A stretch of 64,000 nucleotides of DNA from Pyropia yezoensis (lineage: Eukaryota > Rhodophyta > Bangiophyceae > Bangiales > Bangiaceae). The notes under the pieces are model-generated. The model saw only the letters and a program-made list of their open reading frames with translations. It did not search any database and had not been told where the DNA came from. Positions 49,242-58,874 of this stretch are shown here, piece after piece (position 1 is the first letter of the stretch; each line of letters starts with the position of its first letter). The translations under genes and the position numbers were made by a program. The stretch covers positions 12,267,777 to 12,331,776 of the forward strand of contig CM020619.1 in assembly GCA_009829735.1 (NCBI GenBank), in the 5' to 3' direction.

Positions 49242-51125
49242 ATGGCACCCCCATCGGTCAAGAGCCTTCGCAACTTGCTGAAGGATCATGGCCTGTCAAC
49301 CAACGGCACTGAGGAGGTGCTGCTCCAGCGCTGCCGAGAGAAAGGTGTAGACTACGCCCGAGCTGGTGGGCGCGGGATCGATCCAACCGCCACGCCTGCT
49401 GCTCCCGCGCCCCGCTCTGATGCGCTCCCATCCGGGTCTTCTGTCCCGCTCTCTGCTCCTCGCGGGATGCATCTTTTGGGTCCTCGTGCCCCTCCCTCCG
49501 CCCCTCGTGGTCCGAATCTCTCTGGCGGTGCCGGCCCTGTCGCCGCCCCGTGCCCCGCAGGTGGATCATCCTTTGCCCCTCACCCTCGCCCTTGTGCTCC
49601 GAGCTCTGTGCCTAATGGCGGCCCTGAGGGGGGGGCGCTGCCCATCACGGCCAGCGGCTCTCCCCAAGGGCCCCCCGCAAGTCCAAGCGGGGCAGCTGAC
49701 GCTCGACAGACGGACGCTGCTGCTGCGTCCCTGTCGCCTACCCAGCTATCCCCTGGGGTCCGTCAACGTGCTCCCCCTTTTACCAAGCACGAAAAACTGC
49801 GTCTCGGGCACGTTTTTTGCGAGGGCGACACGGCGTCGGGTGTGATTGCCTCCCGGGGGCCTATGACCCGACCGCAGAAGGACGCCAGGACGAGCCGTAT
49901 GGCCGTGTGGGTGGTGCTCGTGGCCGAGATGTTCAACAGCGACGAGGTCTTTGACGTCCCCGTCGAGTGTGCCGACGGCGGTATTGACCCCAATCTGCAC
50001 CCCCACCAGCGCATCGGAGAATTTTTGAAGTCCAAGTGGACCGAGGTACGCGCTCTTTCTGTCTGGCTTTTCTTTGTGTGTTTTTCGTGGCGTACGCGCC
50101 TGGTATTCGGTTTGGCGGGGAGGGGGGGGGGGACGTCAGGGAGGGGGGGGGACCGTGAGGGGGGGGGGGGGACGTGCGGGAGGGGGGGGACCGTGAGTGG
50201 GGGGGGGACCGTGAGGGAGGTGGGGGACAGTGAGGAAGGGGGACCGTGAGAAGAACGCGACGCTAGGGGGCACTTCCTGGCAGAGGAGTGCGGGGTGAAT
50301 GCTTTGTCCCGCCTGTTGGTGATCGTCTATGTTGGCGTGTCGTCCGTTTTACCGGCAACCTGTCACCTCCAGCCGCGGGTGGTGACAGGCGGGACTATCC
50401 CACGCGCAAGGAGCGTTGTGTGCACGCGCGGCCGCGGGTACATGGGGGCTTGGGGTGTTGGGGGTGCTCCCGGGGATGTTGCCCTCGCCTGACCCCCTGT
50501 CTGAGAGCGGCGCGGCACGTCAGCATGCACGTTTGACTGTTTGTTTTCGCATGGTCCGGCGGCTGACTAATTTTTGTTCTCGTTTTTTTGTTTGACTATG
50601 CAGCTGGGCTCTTTTTTTTGGAATACGTACAAGGACTACATCAAGTCTGGCCAAAACGACCCCTCCAAGTGGGGGGACTTTTCTGATGGGGACACCACCC
50701 TGGACTACCTCTTCGTCCTGTTTGAGAAGAAGAGCTTGGTTCTCGACCTCATCAACCCCGACGTCGGAGAGGCGGGCGTGGAAGGGGACACCCCACTGGG
50801 GGAGGGCCAGGGGACACGCCAGGCGTCGTCGACCCGGCGCAGGAAGCGCCGGGTCGAAGGTGATGGACCACCCGCCCTGAATGCGTTGGTATCTCACTCC
50901 GCTGACATGGCAGCCTCGGTGAAGAGGCAGACGGACATGTCCGAACTTTCTTCTCTCTCCCAAACTTTGAAGAACCTCAAGGAGGCCGACGCCGACCCCG
51001 AGCTCATTGCGTCTGTGAACGCCCGCCTGCGCCATGCTCTGCTTGCTGGTCGGCCGCATCCGCAACCATCTTCCTCTTCGGTGCCCAGCGAGGGTGGTGG
51101 GGAGCCTGCGAGTCAGGCTTTGTGA
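49242..51125 (+). CDS. PIF/Harbinger accessory protein with SAP domain, two exons
   Basis: Predicted as exon 1 49242-50045 and exon 2 50604-51125 (441 residues). The donor is GAG-GTACGC, the acceptor TGACTATGCAG; both exons are in phase 0. The first ~35 residues match a SAP DNA-binding motif (VKSLRNLLKDHGLSTNGTEE). A Pro/Ser-rich spacer follows, then a conserved-looking block across the splice site (KHEKLRLGHVF, RMAVWVVLVAEMFNS, QRIGEFLKSKWTEV / LGSFFWNTYKDY, WGDFSDGDTTLDYLFVLF) that may be the SANT/Myb-like partner domain. A basic patch (STRRRKRRVEG) is a likely nuclear signal, and the C-terminus is a short coiled coil. It lies convergent to an intact transposase, as in two-gene PIF/Harbinger elements where this partner brings the transposase to the element ends. 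Partner status is inferred from architecture and position. Confidence 0.7.
50115..50250. repeat. G-rich minisatellite inside the intron
   Basis: Irregular tandem units of the form GGGGGACCGTGAGGG / GGGGGACGTGCGGG, about seven or eight copies on the plus strand. Transcribed as part of the intron; strong G-quadruplex potential. Confidence 0.9.
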
Positions 51126-51501
51126 GCATCTGAGAGGAGGGATGCTGTGGGTATGAATACGCTCTGGAGAGCGGGGGGGACGAGGGCGCGGACGTAGAGG
51201 GACTCGGAAGCACGTGGGTGGGACTTGCTGCGGGGACGGGGGGGGGGAGTAGGGAGGTACAGGGGGGCGGAAGAAGGGAACTGGGAGTTGCTACGAGAGG
51301 TTTGAGTACCCGTGGCGGTAGATAGGATATTTTGTCCGGCAGGGGGGGGAGGGCCGGCACGTGACTCCAAATCTCTGGGAACTATGAAACGAGAGGGACG
51401 TCGGAGCGCCGCTCTTTGTACAAGTTATCTTCACGGGGCCCTTTCCGCGACGGACCCGAGGCGCCAGGGGCGTCCTTGCCGCGGCGGGGCGGAGCCACGC
51501 G

Positions 51502-51522
51502 GCGCCCGCCGAAGGCGGGCGC
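51502..51522. terminator. GC hairpin with GAA loop between convergent transposon genes
   Basis: GCGCCCGCC-GAA-GGCGGGCGC: a perfect 9-bp stem. It lies between the partner gene (plus) and the transposase (minus). A 3'-end role is possible but eukaryotic genes do not need it. Confidence 0.4.
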
Positions 51523-51703
51523 GTCCGGGCAGCGCGCGGGGGCGCAGCGGGGGGAAGTCGCGGGCCGCCCCCCCCCCTATTGTTGAAAGGCTCCCCACCT
51601 GCTGCCGCCGCGCTGCCGCGGTAGGCGTCGAGGTGGCGGGGTGACGGGCTCCCGCTGCCTGCGCGCGTGGACTAGCCCACTGTGTGGTACAGGAAACGGT
51701 AAT

Positions 51704-51709
51704 AGTTTA
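51704..51709 (-). other. Polyadenylation signal of the transposase gene
   Basis: AATAAA on the minus strand starts 4 bases after the transposase stop codon (51713-51715). Such a short distance is compact but plausible for a transposon gene. Confidence 0.55.
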
Positions 51710-51712
51710 TTC

Positions 51713-52993
51713 TCAATACATGGGGCTGACGTTCGGACGGAGGAGGCCCAGCTGCTCCACTCGTGCAGTCATTCTCGCCCGCAGAAAGGATCTCTCCCGG
51801 TCCCGCCGGCGACCGCGTTGGTTGGGATTGCTCGCATCATTCTCAAACACGCATGCCGAGCCACCCACACGATCGTCCTCAAACGGCGCCAAAGCGGCAG
51901 TCGATGCACTTTCCTCTCGGCGGCAGTGGTTGTGAAGCTTAAAGCACGCACGAACCAGACTCGGCCGCTTGAAAAAAGGAACGCGCAGAGGGCGCCAAAA
52001 AACACCCCACCGCCACACCAACATACCAAATGCCTGCTCGATATGAATACGACTCGAGGACTGGTAGAAGTTAAAGCTGTCCTTCCACCTGTCCCCGCGC
52101 CCCCCACCCGGCCAGGGCACAGCCATCACCTCGCCCGCGGCGTAGGCCTCATCCCCCACGATGCAATAGCCCTCCTCAATCAGCCGCGCAGTCACGGCGT
52201 GGTGGGGGTCCATCAGCATCCGTCCCAACGTGGTGCCCCCGAAAGCAGTTGAATCGTGGACAGAACCAGAGCTTCGGCAGCTCATCCAGGAGAACTGATA
52301 GTTCCCGGTACATATGGCTTGCACGTTGAACGAATAAAAGCCCTTCCGCGAGTAATAATCCGCAACACAGGGCACGTCGGTAGTCAGGGGCTGCTCCTGG
52401 CGCACCGCAATGCCATCGACCGCCCCCAGCACGTTGTCAAATGGGGAGCGCCGGCTCTGTTGGAAGCCAGCCGACGTCGCCCGTCGCCACAGCGGGTCCT
52501 CAAGCCGTAGATCAAACTTGAGCGCTGGGGCCGCATTCACCGCGTCGACCACCTCCCACAAGCAGTTGTACAGCGTCGACGCCGGGACGCCAAAGGTGGC
52601 GCAAATGTCCAGGTAGCTCCCCCCCCCCAGATAGCGTAACGCCATGGCCGTCCGCAGCTCCGCTTCGTGCCCTCGGGAAGGCAGGTGGGGCTGTAGCATG
52701 TCGACGAGCCTCCAGAAGGCGTCCTCTGGCATCCGCATGGCCCTCTCAAAGTATGGACCGTAGCGGGATCGGACGTCAGAGAACGAGGCGGGGGGCAAAG
52801 CCCGAGTGTTCACCAGCGGCTGCGAAAGAACTCCTCGCTGCATAGACAACGCCGCCGTCACGGTAGTCATGAACATAGACGGGTGGTATGCCGAGGGATC
52901 CATCGCACCTTGGAAAGCTCTGCGACTCTTCGAGCCTCCGCCGTCTAGTTGGGCGCGGCGACTCGTTGGCAGAGGCGTCCCAGCCTCTGCCAT
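51713..52993 (-). CDS. PIF/Harbinger transposase (DDE_Tnp_4), apparently intact
   Basis: 426 codons without a break. A helix-turn-helix-like segment lies at about 123-152 (GGGSYLDICATFGVPASTLY). The DDE nuclease motifs are GAVDGIAV (D193), GSVHDSTAF (D247) and RIHIEQAFG (E319), with VGDEAY (D281) between; all catalytic acids are present. A second start at M31 (52903) may be the real one, because the first 30 codons overlap a two-copy repeat. Cuts and pastes the element. Convergent to the SAP-domain partner gene, so this may be an autonomous element. Terminal inverted repeats could not be identified by eye. Confidence 0.92.
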   Translation of the reverse strand: MAEAGTPLPTSRRAQLDGGGSKSRRAFQGAMDPSAYHPSMFMTTVTAALSMQRGVLSQPLVNTRALPPASFSDVRSRYGPYFERAMRMPEDAFWRLVDMLQPHLPSRGHEAELRTAMALRYLGGGSYLDICATFGVPASTLYNCLWEVVDAVNAAPALKFDLRLEDPLWRRATSAGFQQSRRSPFDNVLGAVDGIAVRQEQPLTTDVPCVADYYSRKGFYSFNVQAICTGNYQFSWMSCRSSGSVHDSTAFGGTTLGRMLMDPHHAVTARLIEEGYCIVGDEAYAAGEVMAVPWPGGGRGDRWKDSFNFYQSSSRIHIEQAFGMLVWRWGVFWRPLRVPFFKRPSLVRACFKLHNHCRREESASTAALAPFEDDRVGGSACVFENDASNPNQRGRRRDRERSFLRARMTARVEQLGLLRPNVSPMY

Positions 52994-53035
52994 CCAGTCG
53001 GGCGCGGCGACTCGCTGGCGGAGGCTCTCGGATAC
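52936..53035. repeat. Two-copy ~50-bp tandem repeat at the transposase 5' end
   Basis: The unit GCCTCCGCCGTCTAGTTGGG.. recurs as GCCTCTGCCATCCAGTCGGG.., with GCGCGGCGACTCG in both. It overlaps the first codons of the longer transposase model, favouring the internal Met as start, and could be a subterminal transposase-binding region. Confidence 0.75.
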
Positions 53036-54422
53036 TGAGGCTGGTCAGAATACGTGACCACCAGTATTTACCAGATGTTTACAATATAGTTATGTGGCTG
53101 GGAGGATACATCAAGCTGGGGGACGAGACGTCCATTCCAAGCCTGTCACACGGTACAGTACCGCGTCACACTAAGGATAGGGTGCTTGGAATGGGCGTCA
53201 AGCTCACTCGACGGGGGCGCAGAGGCCAGCGAGGTGTGTCTATGCCCTCTGTAGAGGTTGCTGTGCCGGTTTTGTCCTCGCTGATGCGCGCTGCTGAGGA
53301 GGGAACACGGCAGCTGTCGCAAATCCCCGGCCCCCACCCCAGCAGGCAGCTCGATGCTGAAATACAGGTGGATGGGAACCTGTTCCCGTCGGGAGCCGCC
53401 AACCCACGCGAACGGCACATGCGCCATGAACGTGTCCAAGCAACCGATATGGTACGGCGCCCCCTCATCGCAAAAAGGGAACTTGTGCTAGTGAGGACGC
53501 TCCTGCCTCGCGACGTCACGACGAGGACGCACTTGGCGCCCGCGGGCAGACCCGCAGGCGAGGAGTCGTCCTGGTGAGGGTATTGATCGCAAAGGCTGCC
53601 ACTCCTGGCTGCCTCCGCCCGCTGTCGGTGGTGGTGGCGCTGGGTCATATGGAGACCGGGAGGGGGGGGGGGGCAGGAGGAGAAAGCGGCGCCAGCAATT
53701 GCCGCTGCAACCTTCAAAGCGCGGAGGTCGCTGCGGATGACCGTGGCACCGCACCGCTGGTGACGGCGGCCACGGCGGGCGGGAGGAATCCCACTCGTCG
53801 GCGTTGGGGCTGTGGGGGCGGTTGCGGCGCTGTGCGCCGAGCCGGGCGCACCGCGGGGCATCTCCGCGTCTAACGTCGGTGGCAGCACGCAAGAAGGTTG
53901 GTCGGGGTGCGAAGTGCGGCACGGTACGTGCCGGCACGCGCATATGCCGTAGCCCTCCTGGCGGTGGGTCGTAAGCACCCGCGCGGGTTGAGGCGGCGGC
54001 AGCCGTCGTCTCGGGCGGCGGCAGCTGCCGTCTCGCACAGCCGCCGCGTCGAGCACCGCCGCATGGTAAGAAATTTCCACGTTTTGTGCCGGGCTGGCAG
54101 GCACGGCTTTTGCTCAGTTTTCGGAGATGGAGGCGGTGGCGATCAACCCGCGCGGCGGCAGGAGCCGGCGAAACTGCGGTGCGACTGCCGAGGTGGAGCG
54201 GTGACCGCGGCAGGGTCACCGCCGCTGGCGGTGGCCCTCACCAGCCGCCCCCCCCCTCGCCTCCGGCCCCCTTTCAACCACGTGCCCCCCCCCTCCGCCA
54301 CCCGCCCCTCTCCCTTCCCCCGCCCCCCCTCCGCCACCCGCCCCTCTCCCTCCCCCCGCCCCTCCCGCGCCGCCCGACACTCCCTTACGCCCGCCCCCCA
54401 CCCCACAGCATCACCTCCCGCA
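53036..54422. other. Intergenic region, no gene supported
   Basis: ORFs on both strands are Arg/Pro- or Ala/Gly-rich and lack recognisable motifs. The right part should hold the promoter and leader of the ankyrin-BTB gene; an acceptor-like CCACCCCACAG ends at about 54408. Confidence 0.55.
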
Positions 54423-57020
54423 ATGGCGGACCGTCCCCCCTCCCCCGACCCCCCCCCGCCGCCTGCCGCTGGCGTTTCCTCTGCCGATGACGATGCTGAT
54501 GCGGCGGCGGAGATGCCTCTCTTTTCCGAAGGCAGCGTCTACGTGGCGCCCGCGGCGGTGGAGGCGCGGCTGCCGGCCGCGCCGGTGGGCGCGCCCGACG
54601 AGGTGTGGTTGGCGGCCACGGCGGCGGCGCCGCCGCGCCCGGGCGCCGCCCCCTCCACCGCCCCGTCGGTGCGCATCACCGCGGCGGTCGCCAGTGGCGG
54701 TGGCGGTGGCGGCCGCGGCGGCGGGGTCGGCGCCCCCCCCGCGCTGCTCCTCGCCGACGGCCACCCGCTGCACTCGTGGGCGCGAGTCGGCGATACGGTG
54801 CGGGTGGGGGCGCTGCTCGCGGCGGGTGCCGACGTGAACGCGCGGGACGAGTGGGACGCCACGCCCCTCTACTACGCGAGCCTCTGTGGCCACGTGCCGG
54901 CTGTGCGGGCGCTGCTCGACGGCGGCGCCACCTGCGACGCCGCGTCCTTTGACGGGGAGCGCATCTTTTACGCTGCCCTCACCGCGCAGGTGCAGGCGGT
55001 GCTGCTTGACTATACCCACCGCGTGCGGCCGCGGGGGGAGGCCGCGGCGGTCGCCCACCTGAGGCGGCTGTGGGAGGTGGCCAACCCAGACGGTGGGCCC
55101 GCCGGCCGGTCCGCGTCGACGGCCGCCAATGGCGGCGGCGGCCACCCCCCCGCCAGCAGTGCCGCGGACCTCACCCTCATTGTCCATGGGGTTCCCCTAC
55201 ACTTGCACCGGTTTGTGCTGGCCGGCCGCATCCCGGGCTTTCGCCGCCGCCTTGCCGGCCGCTGGGCGGGCACCCCCTCTGTGGCGCTCCGCCGGGCAGC
55301 GCTGACGCCGCCCGCCGCTGCTGCGCTGCTAGAATGGGCGTACGGCGGGTTTGTGGACGTGCCCGCCGGCGACGACGCGGCGTCGCTGGTCGCCGCCGCC
55401 CGGGGGGTAGGGTGCGAGGGGGTGGCCGCGGCAGTCGCCGCGCAGGCCGCCCTCGAGGCGCGGACGCGGCAGGCCAAGCACGCGGCGGTGGTGCGGTCGG
55501 TACTGCGCGGCCGGGGGGGGGGGGGGGGGGGGGGGGGGCGCCTCGTCCTTCTCTCCGTCCCGGGGGATGACGTGCGGGCGGGGATGGCCGAGGTAGCCGA
55601 GGCGCTCGTTGCCGCCGCGGCAGTCGCCTCGTCGCCGGTGGGGACGGGGACAGGGGCGGCGGCCGCGGCAGCCGGCGGCCACGCGGTGCCAGTCGAGGGC
55701 GACAAGGACGTGGCGGTGGCCCTGTGTCCCGCCCCGTGGGTGGACCCGCTACTCACACCCACTGCGCTGGCCACCGACGCGGCGGTGGTGGTGAGCGGGG
55801 GGGTGGTATTCCCCTGCCACACCGCCGTCCTGGACCGGTGCGAATACTTTGTGGCGGCCCGTCGGTTTGCCACGCGCGGAGGGGGGGGGGCGGTGGGCGG
55901 TAGCAACGGCGACGATTGCGGCGATGGCGGCGATGGCCGCGATGGCCGCGATGGCCGCGTTGGCCGCGATGGCCGCGGTATCGGTGACGGCGGTCACATT
56001 GGTGGGGGCGACCAGGCTGACGGGGAGGCTGGAGGTACGGCTGCCGGTGGGCGTCCACCGCCCGTGGAGTTTCTGCTCCGAGACGTGCCGCCGGCGGTGT
56101 TTGCGCAGGTGCTCCACTTTCTCTACACGGGGCGCCTGCGGGCCGCTGGAGGGGGCGCCCCGACCGCGGCCGCCACCGCCGCCCTCCCCACCCCCCCCCC
56201 ACCCCTCACGCCCGCCGACTTTGATGGTCTCGCCCGCCTCCTCACCGTGGGCGAGATGCTGCTGCTCGTCGCCCGGGCGTCCCCCCCCCCCGTCAGCGGC
56301 GCATTGGCGGGTGTCCCGTCCGCCACCGCCGCCGTGGCGGCCGGCACCGACGCGCTGGCCAGCGTCGTGGCCGCGGCGCTCGCGCCGCGGCTCACCGCCG
56401 CGTCGGCGGCGGCGGCGCTGGGCCTTGCCCTCGAATTCCCGCTGCCCACCGTGCGCTCCGCGGCGGTGGCGGCGGTGGCGGCGGCCGTGGTAGAGGCCGC
56501 ATCTGGCGGGGGGGGGGTGGCGAGGGCGGAGGTGGCAGGCGGGGCGGATGGAGGCGCCCGCGCCTTCCCTCCTGGTGCCACCGCTGCCGCGCCCACCGCC
56601 ACCGCCAGTGGCGGTGACGGTGGCAGCGGCGGCGACAGTGACGACGACAGCGAGGGTGGCGACGGCGGTGGTGACCCGTGGGCACCTGGCGGCCTGCTGG
56701 AGCAGACCGCCGCGCTGCTCAACGATGCGGACATCCACCCCGCGGTGGCTGCTGAAGTGGTCGAGGACGTACGGGAGGTGGCGCTGGCGGGCGCCGCCGC
56801 TGACGGGGGGGGGCGGGTGGGCGGGGACGGTGGCGACAGCTTCGGCGGCGTCGGTGCCAGCGGCGGCTTGTTGGACGACCGCTACGCCCACGCCGACGCG
56901 GTCGACGCCGTCCTCTGTGCGCTCTACGGTCGGTACGAGGCGGAGGTGCTGCCCGCGTTGCTCTTTGTCGGTGGCGACGGGGGAGGAGGAGGAGAGGGGG
57001 GAGATGGGAGGCGGCGGTGA
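54423..57020 (+). CDS. Ankyrin-repeat and double BTB/POZ protein (ABTB1-like)
   Basis: 865 residues from ATG 54423; the frame is open 175 codons upstream, but that part is Arg/Pro low complexity. Residues ~112-185 form ankyrin repeats (HSWARVGDTVRVGALLAAGA, DATPLYYASLCGHVPAVRALL). A first BTB domain lies at ~249-345 (DLTLIVHGVPLHLHRFVLAG). A second lies at ~451-560, its middle filled by an Asp/Gly/Arg repeat insert (VVVSGGVVFPCHTAVLDRC ... DVPPAVFAQVLHFLYTGRL). The ankyrin-BTB-BTB order is that of ABTB1/BPOZ, an adaptor candidate for CUL3 ubiquitin ligases. A G-run of 26 bases (55513-55538) encodes poly-Gly between the BTB domains. The C-terminal ~300 residues are Ala/Gly-rich. Confidence 0.85.
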   Translation: MADRPPSPDPPPPPAAGVSSADDDADAAAEMPLFSEGSVYVAPAAVEARLPAAPVGAPDEVWLAATAAAPPRPGAAPSTAPSVRITAAVASGGGGGGRGGGVGAPPALLLADGHPLHSWARVGDTVRVGALLAAGADVNARDEWDATPLYYASLCGHVPAVRALLDGGATCDAASFDGERIFYAALTAQVQAVLLDYTHRVRPRGEAAAVAHLRRLWEVANPDGGPAGRSASTAANGGGGHPPASSAADLTLIVHGVPLHLHRFVLAGRIPGFRRRLAGRWAGTPSVALRRAALTPPAAAALLEWAYGGFVDVPAGDDAASLVAAARGVGCEGVAAAVAAQAALEARTRQAKHAAVVRSVLRGRGGGGGGGGRLVLLSVPGDDVRAGMAEVAEALVAAAAVASSPVGTGTGAAAAAAGGHAVPVEGDKDVAVALCPAPWVDPLLTPTALATDAAVVVSGGVVFPCHTAVLDRCEYFVAARRFATRGGGGAVGGSNGDDCGDGGDGRDGRDGRVGRDGRGIGDGGHIGGGDQADGEAGGTAAGGRPPPVEFLLRDVPPAVFAQVLHFLYTGRLRAAGGGAPTAAATAALPTPPPPLTPADFDGLARLLTVGEMLLLVARASPPPVSGALAGVPSATAAVAAGTDALASVVAAALAPRLTAASAAAALGLALEFPLPTVRSAAVAAVAAAVVEAASGGGGVARAEVAGGADGGARAFPPGATAAAPTATASGGDGGSGGDSDDDSEGGDGGGDPWAPGGLLEQTAALLNDADIHPAVAAEVVEDVREVALAGAAADGGGRVGGDGGDSFGGVGASGGLLDDRYAHADAVDAVLCALYGRYEAEVLPALLFVGGDGGGGGEGGDGRRR

Positions 57021-57313
57021 TGGGGGTGGGATAGGGGCCGGGCGGGAAGGGAAGGACGGGCACGGAGGGGGGGGGGGGGGGGGGGGTAGGGAAGGCGGGA
57101 TGCCCACCTGTAGTGGCCGGCTTGGCCTTGCATCCCGCCGCTGGTGCCCCGACACGTGGGAGGGGCCACCCGCGCCCCCGCCGCCGCCGCCGCAGCTCCT
57201 GTCCGACCCATCCCCATCGCCGCACGCGGGTGCGGTGCGAAAAGTAGAAGGAACTGCGACGGGTCTGCTCGCGGCCCGCCACGCGCGCAAGCGCAGCAGC
57301 GTTGGCACCCGCT
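57021..57313. other. Convergent 3' spacer with poly-G
   Basis: Contains a G-run of about 20 bases at 57067-57087 and (CCG)n near 57176-57193. No gene seen. Confidence 0.6.
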
Positions 57314-57994
57314 TCACCCCCCCCCCCCCCCTTGCCCCCACACCAGCTTATCCGCCACCGCCACGACCTCCTCCCAGCTCTCTGCGCGGGCCCCCCCCCA
57401 CCCCCCCCCCTTGGACCAGCCGTACCCCCCCCCCAGGTCAAAGCACACCGCCTCACACTCCACCTCGGCACAGTACGCCGGGTTGTCATCCACCAGCAGG
57501 CACGCGCCCGCCGCCGCACACAGCTCCCGCTTGGACACCCGCCGGCCGCCGTCGCGCCCCCAGGCGTTGCCACAGCCGAGGCCCTCAAAGGCGCCCGGGT
57601 AGGTGGCGGCGAGCCAGGCGCCCGTCTCTGCCGCCACCGCCGCCTGGCGGGAGGTGACGACCACCAGCCGGGCGCCCCGGTCACGGAGGGCGGCCACCCC
57701 GGCCGGGGCGCCGGCCAGCGGCGGCAGCCGGGACAGGGCGCCCGTCGCAAACCACCCCTCCACCACCGCCGAGGCGGCCGCGTCGGTGCCGCCCCAGGTG
57801 TCGGCAAAGCGGTAGGATGAAAAGTCGGCCAGCCTGTGGGACGCGCCCGCCACCGAGTTGTGCCAGTCGATGAGGGGGGGGAGGAAGGGGGCGAGCACCT
57901 CGTCCACGTCGAGCGCAATGGTCGGCCGCCCGTCGGTACAGGGGGCGAGGGGGGGGATGGGGGGGGGCGGGGGGGGCGGGTCGGCCGGCGCCAT
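57314..57994 (-). CDS. HAD-superfamily hydrolase (5'-nucleotidase-like), substrate unknown
   Basis: 226 residues. HAD motif I is ALDVDEVLAPFL (nucleophile D29, general acid D31). Motif II is VVVTSRQ (T114/S115). The motif III lysine is in SKRELC (K155), and motif IV is LLVDDNPAY (D169, D170). The tryptophan- and proline-rich small cap between motifs I and II and the overall size resemble eukaryotic 'nucleotidase'-type HAD proteins of the NT5C/haloacid-like group. No targeting peptide is evident beyond a Pro-rich first 20 residues. Catalytic residues are complete, so an active phosphatase is expected; its substrate cannot be told from sequence. Confidence 0.82.
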   Translation of the reverse strand: MAPADPPPPPPPIPPLAPCTDGRPTIALDVDEVLAPFLPPLIDWHNSVAGASHRLADFSSYRFADTWGGTDAAASAVVEGWFATGALSRLPPLAGAPAGVAALRDRGARLVVVTSRQAAVAAETGAWLAATYPGAFEGLGCGNAWGRDGGRRVSKRELCAAAGACLLVDDNPAYCAEVECEAVCFDLGGGYGWSKGGGWGGARAESWEEVVAVADKLVWGQGGGGG

Positions 57995-58874
57995 TGGGAT
58001 AAACGGTCAAGAGTGGGGAGGGGGGGGGGGGGGGGGGCACGCGTACACTGTGGGATGGACACGGAGGAGAGATGTGAGTTGACGAAGAGCGTGGAGAGTT
58101 GGGGGGGGGGAGGGGGGGAAACGCGAGGGACGACAGCCGGCCGACCAGGCCCCGCGCGGCGGCGCCGCAGTGAGCACCGGAGACAGCGTCAGGGGGGGCT
58201 ACCGCAGAGCGGGTCGCACGCCGCGAGAGGCGGCGCTGAGACACACGGGCGAACGCTGCGCAAGGAGCGAAACGGGCGATGGAAATGGACGCGCACGCGG
58301 TCACCGCGCCGCAGAGCGACCGAGGCCGGTGTGGCAGAGATGGACAAAGCACCAGTGCGCCCGGAAGGGGGAGCAGACAAAGGAAGACTAGGTAAAGAAT
58401 AAGAAGCGCGCGCAGCACATATAAAAAAAATAGAGCACGGGCGTGTGCGTGGCCGTCCCCGCGCACGTGGCCCTCGCTGGTCGGTGTACAGTACAACAGC
58501 GCCGCTCACGTCCCCTCAAACCCCTCCACGACAGGCGTGGTCGAGCCCCACTACCCAAACAGCTAGCTACACACGCAAACGCCTCCTCCTCAACCACGCC
58601 CCACCCCGCTCCATCCAACCCCCGCCCCATCCCGCTCCATCCAACCGCCGCCCCGCCCCATGCAGCCGGTATCCCGCCCCGCCACTTCCTATCCCCCCCC
58701 CCCCCCGGCCCCTCAGGTACGCAACCCCCCCAATCCCGCCTCTACCCACCCCTTGCACCCCTCCCCTCTCCCCCACTCTCATCCCAATCCCCACCCCCAT
58801 GCCACCCCCACCCTCATCCCCACCCCCATGCCACCCCCACCGCCACCCCACCCACATCCCCACCCCCACCAGGC
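57995..58874. other. Intergenic region with C-rich tandem repeats
   Basis: Left part is the promoter and leader of the HAD gene (minus strand); an A/T-rich TATTTTTTTTATATG-like stretch lies at about 58420. Right part has tandem repeats: CCCCATCCCGCTCCATCCAA-type units at 58600-58660 and CCCCACCCCCATGCCACCCC-type units at 58770-58872. Confidence 0.6.
58770..58872. repeat. C-rich minisatellite next to the Ala-rich gene stop codon
   Basis: Units of CCCCACCCCCATGCCACCC / CTCATCCCC, about six irregular copies, ending 3 bases from the stop codon of the minus-strand gene. Confidence 0.85.

Noticed and set aside
53166..54104. 312-codon ORF on the minus strand left of the ankyrin-BTB gene
   Set aside because: Arg/Pro-rich, overlaps other equally poor ORFs, and has no motif.
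55749..58062. Long Arg/Pro-rich ORFs on the minus strand over the ankyrin-BTB and HAD loci
   Set aside because: Complement of Gly/Ala-rich coding sequence; no recognisable domain, inconsistent with the HAD frame.
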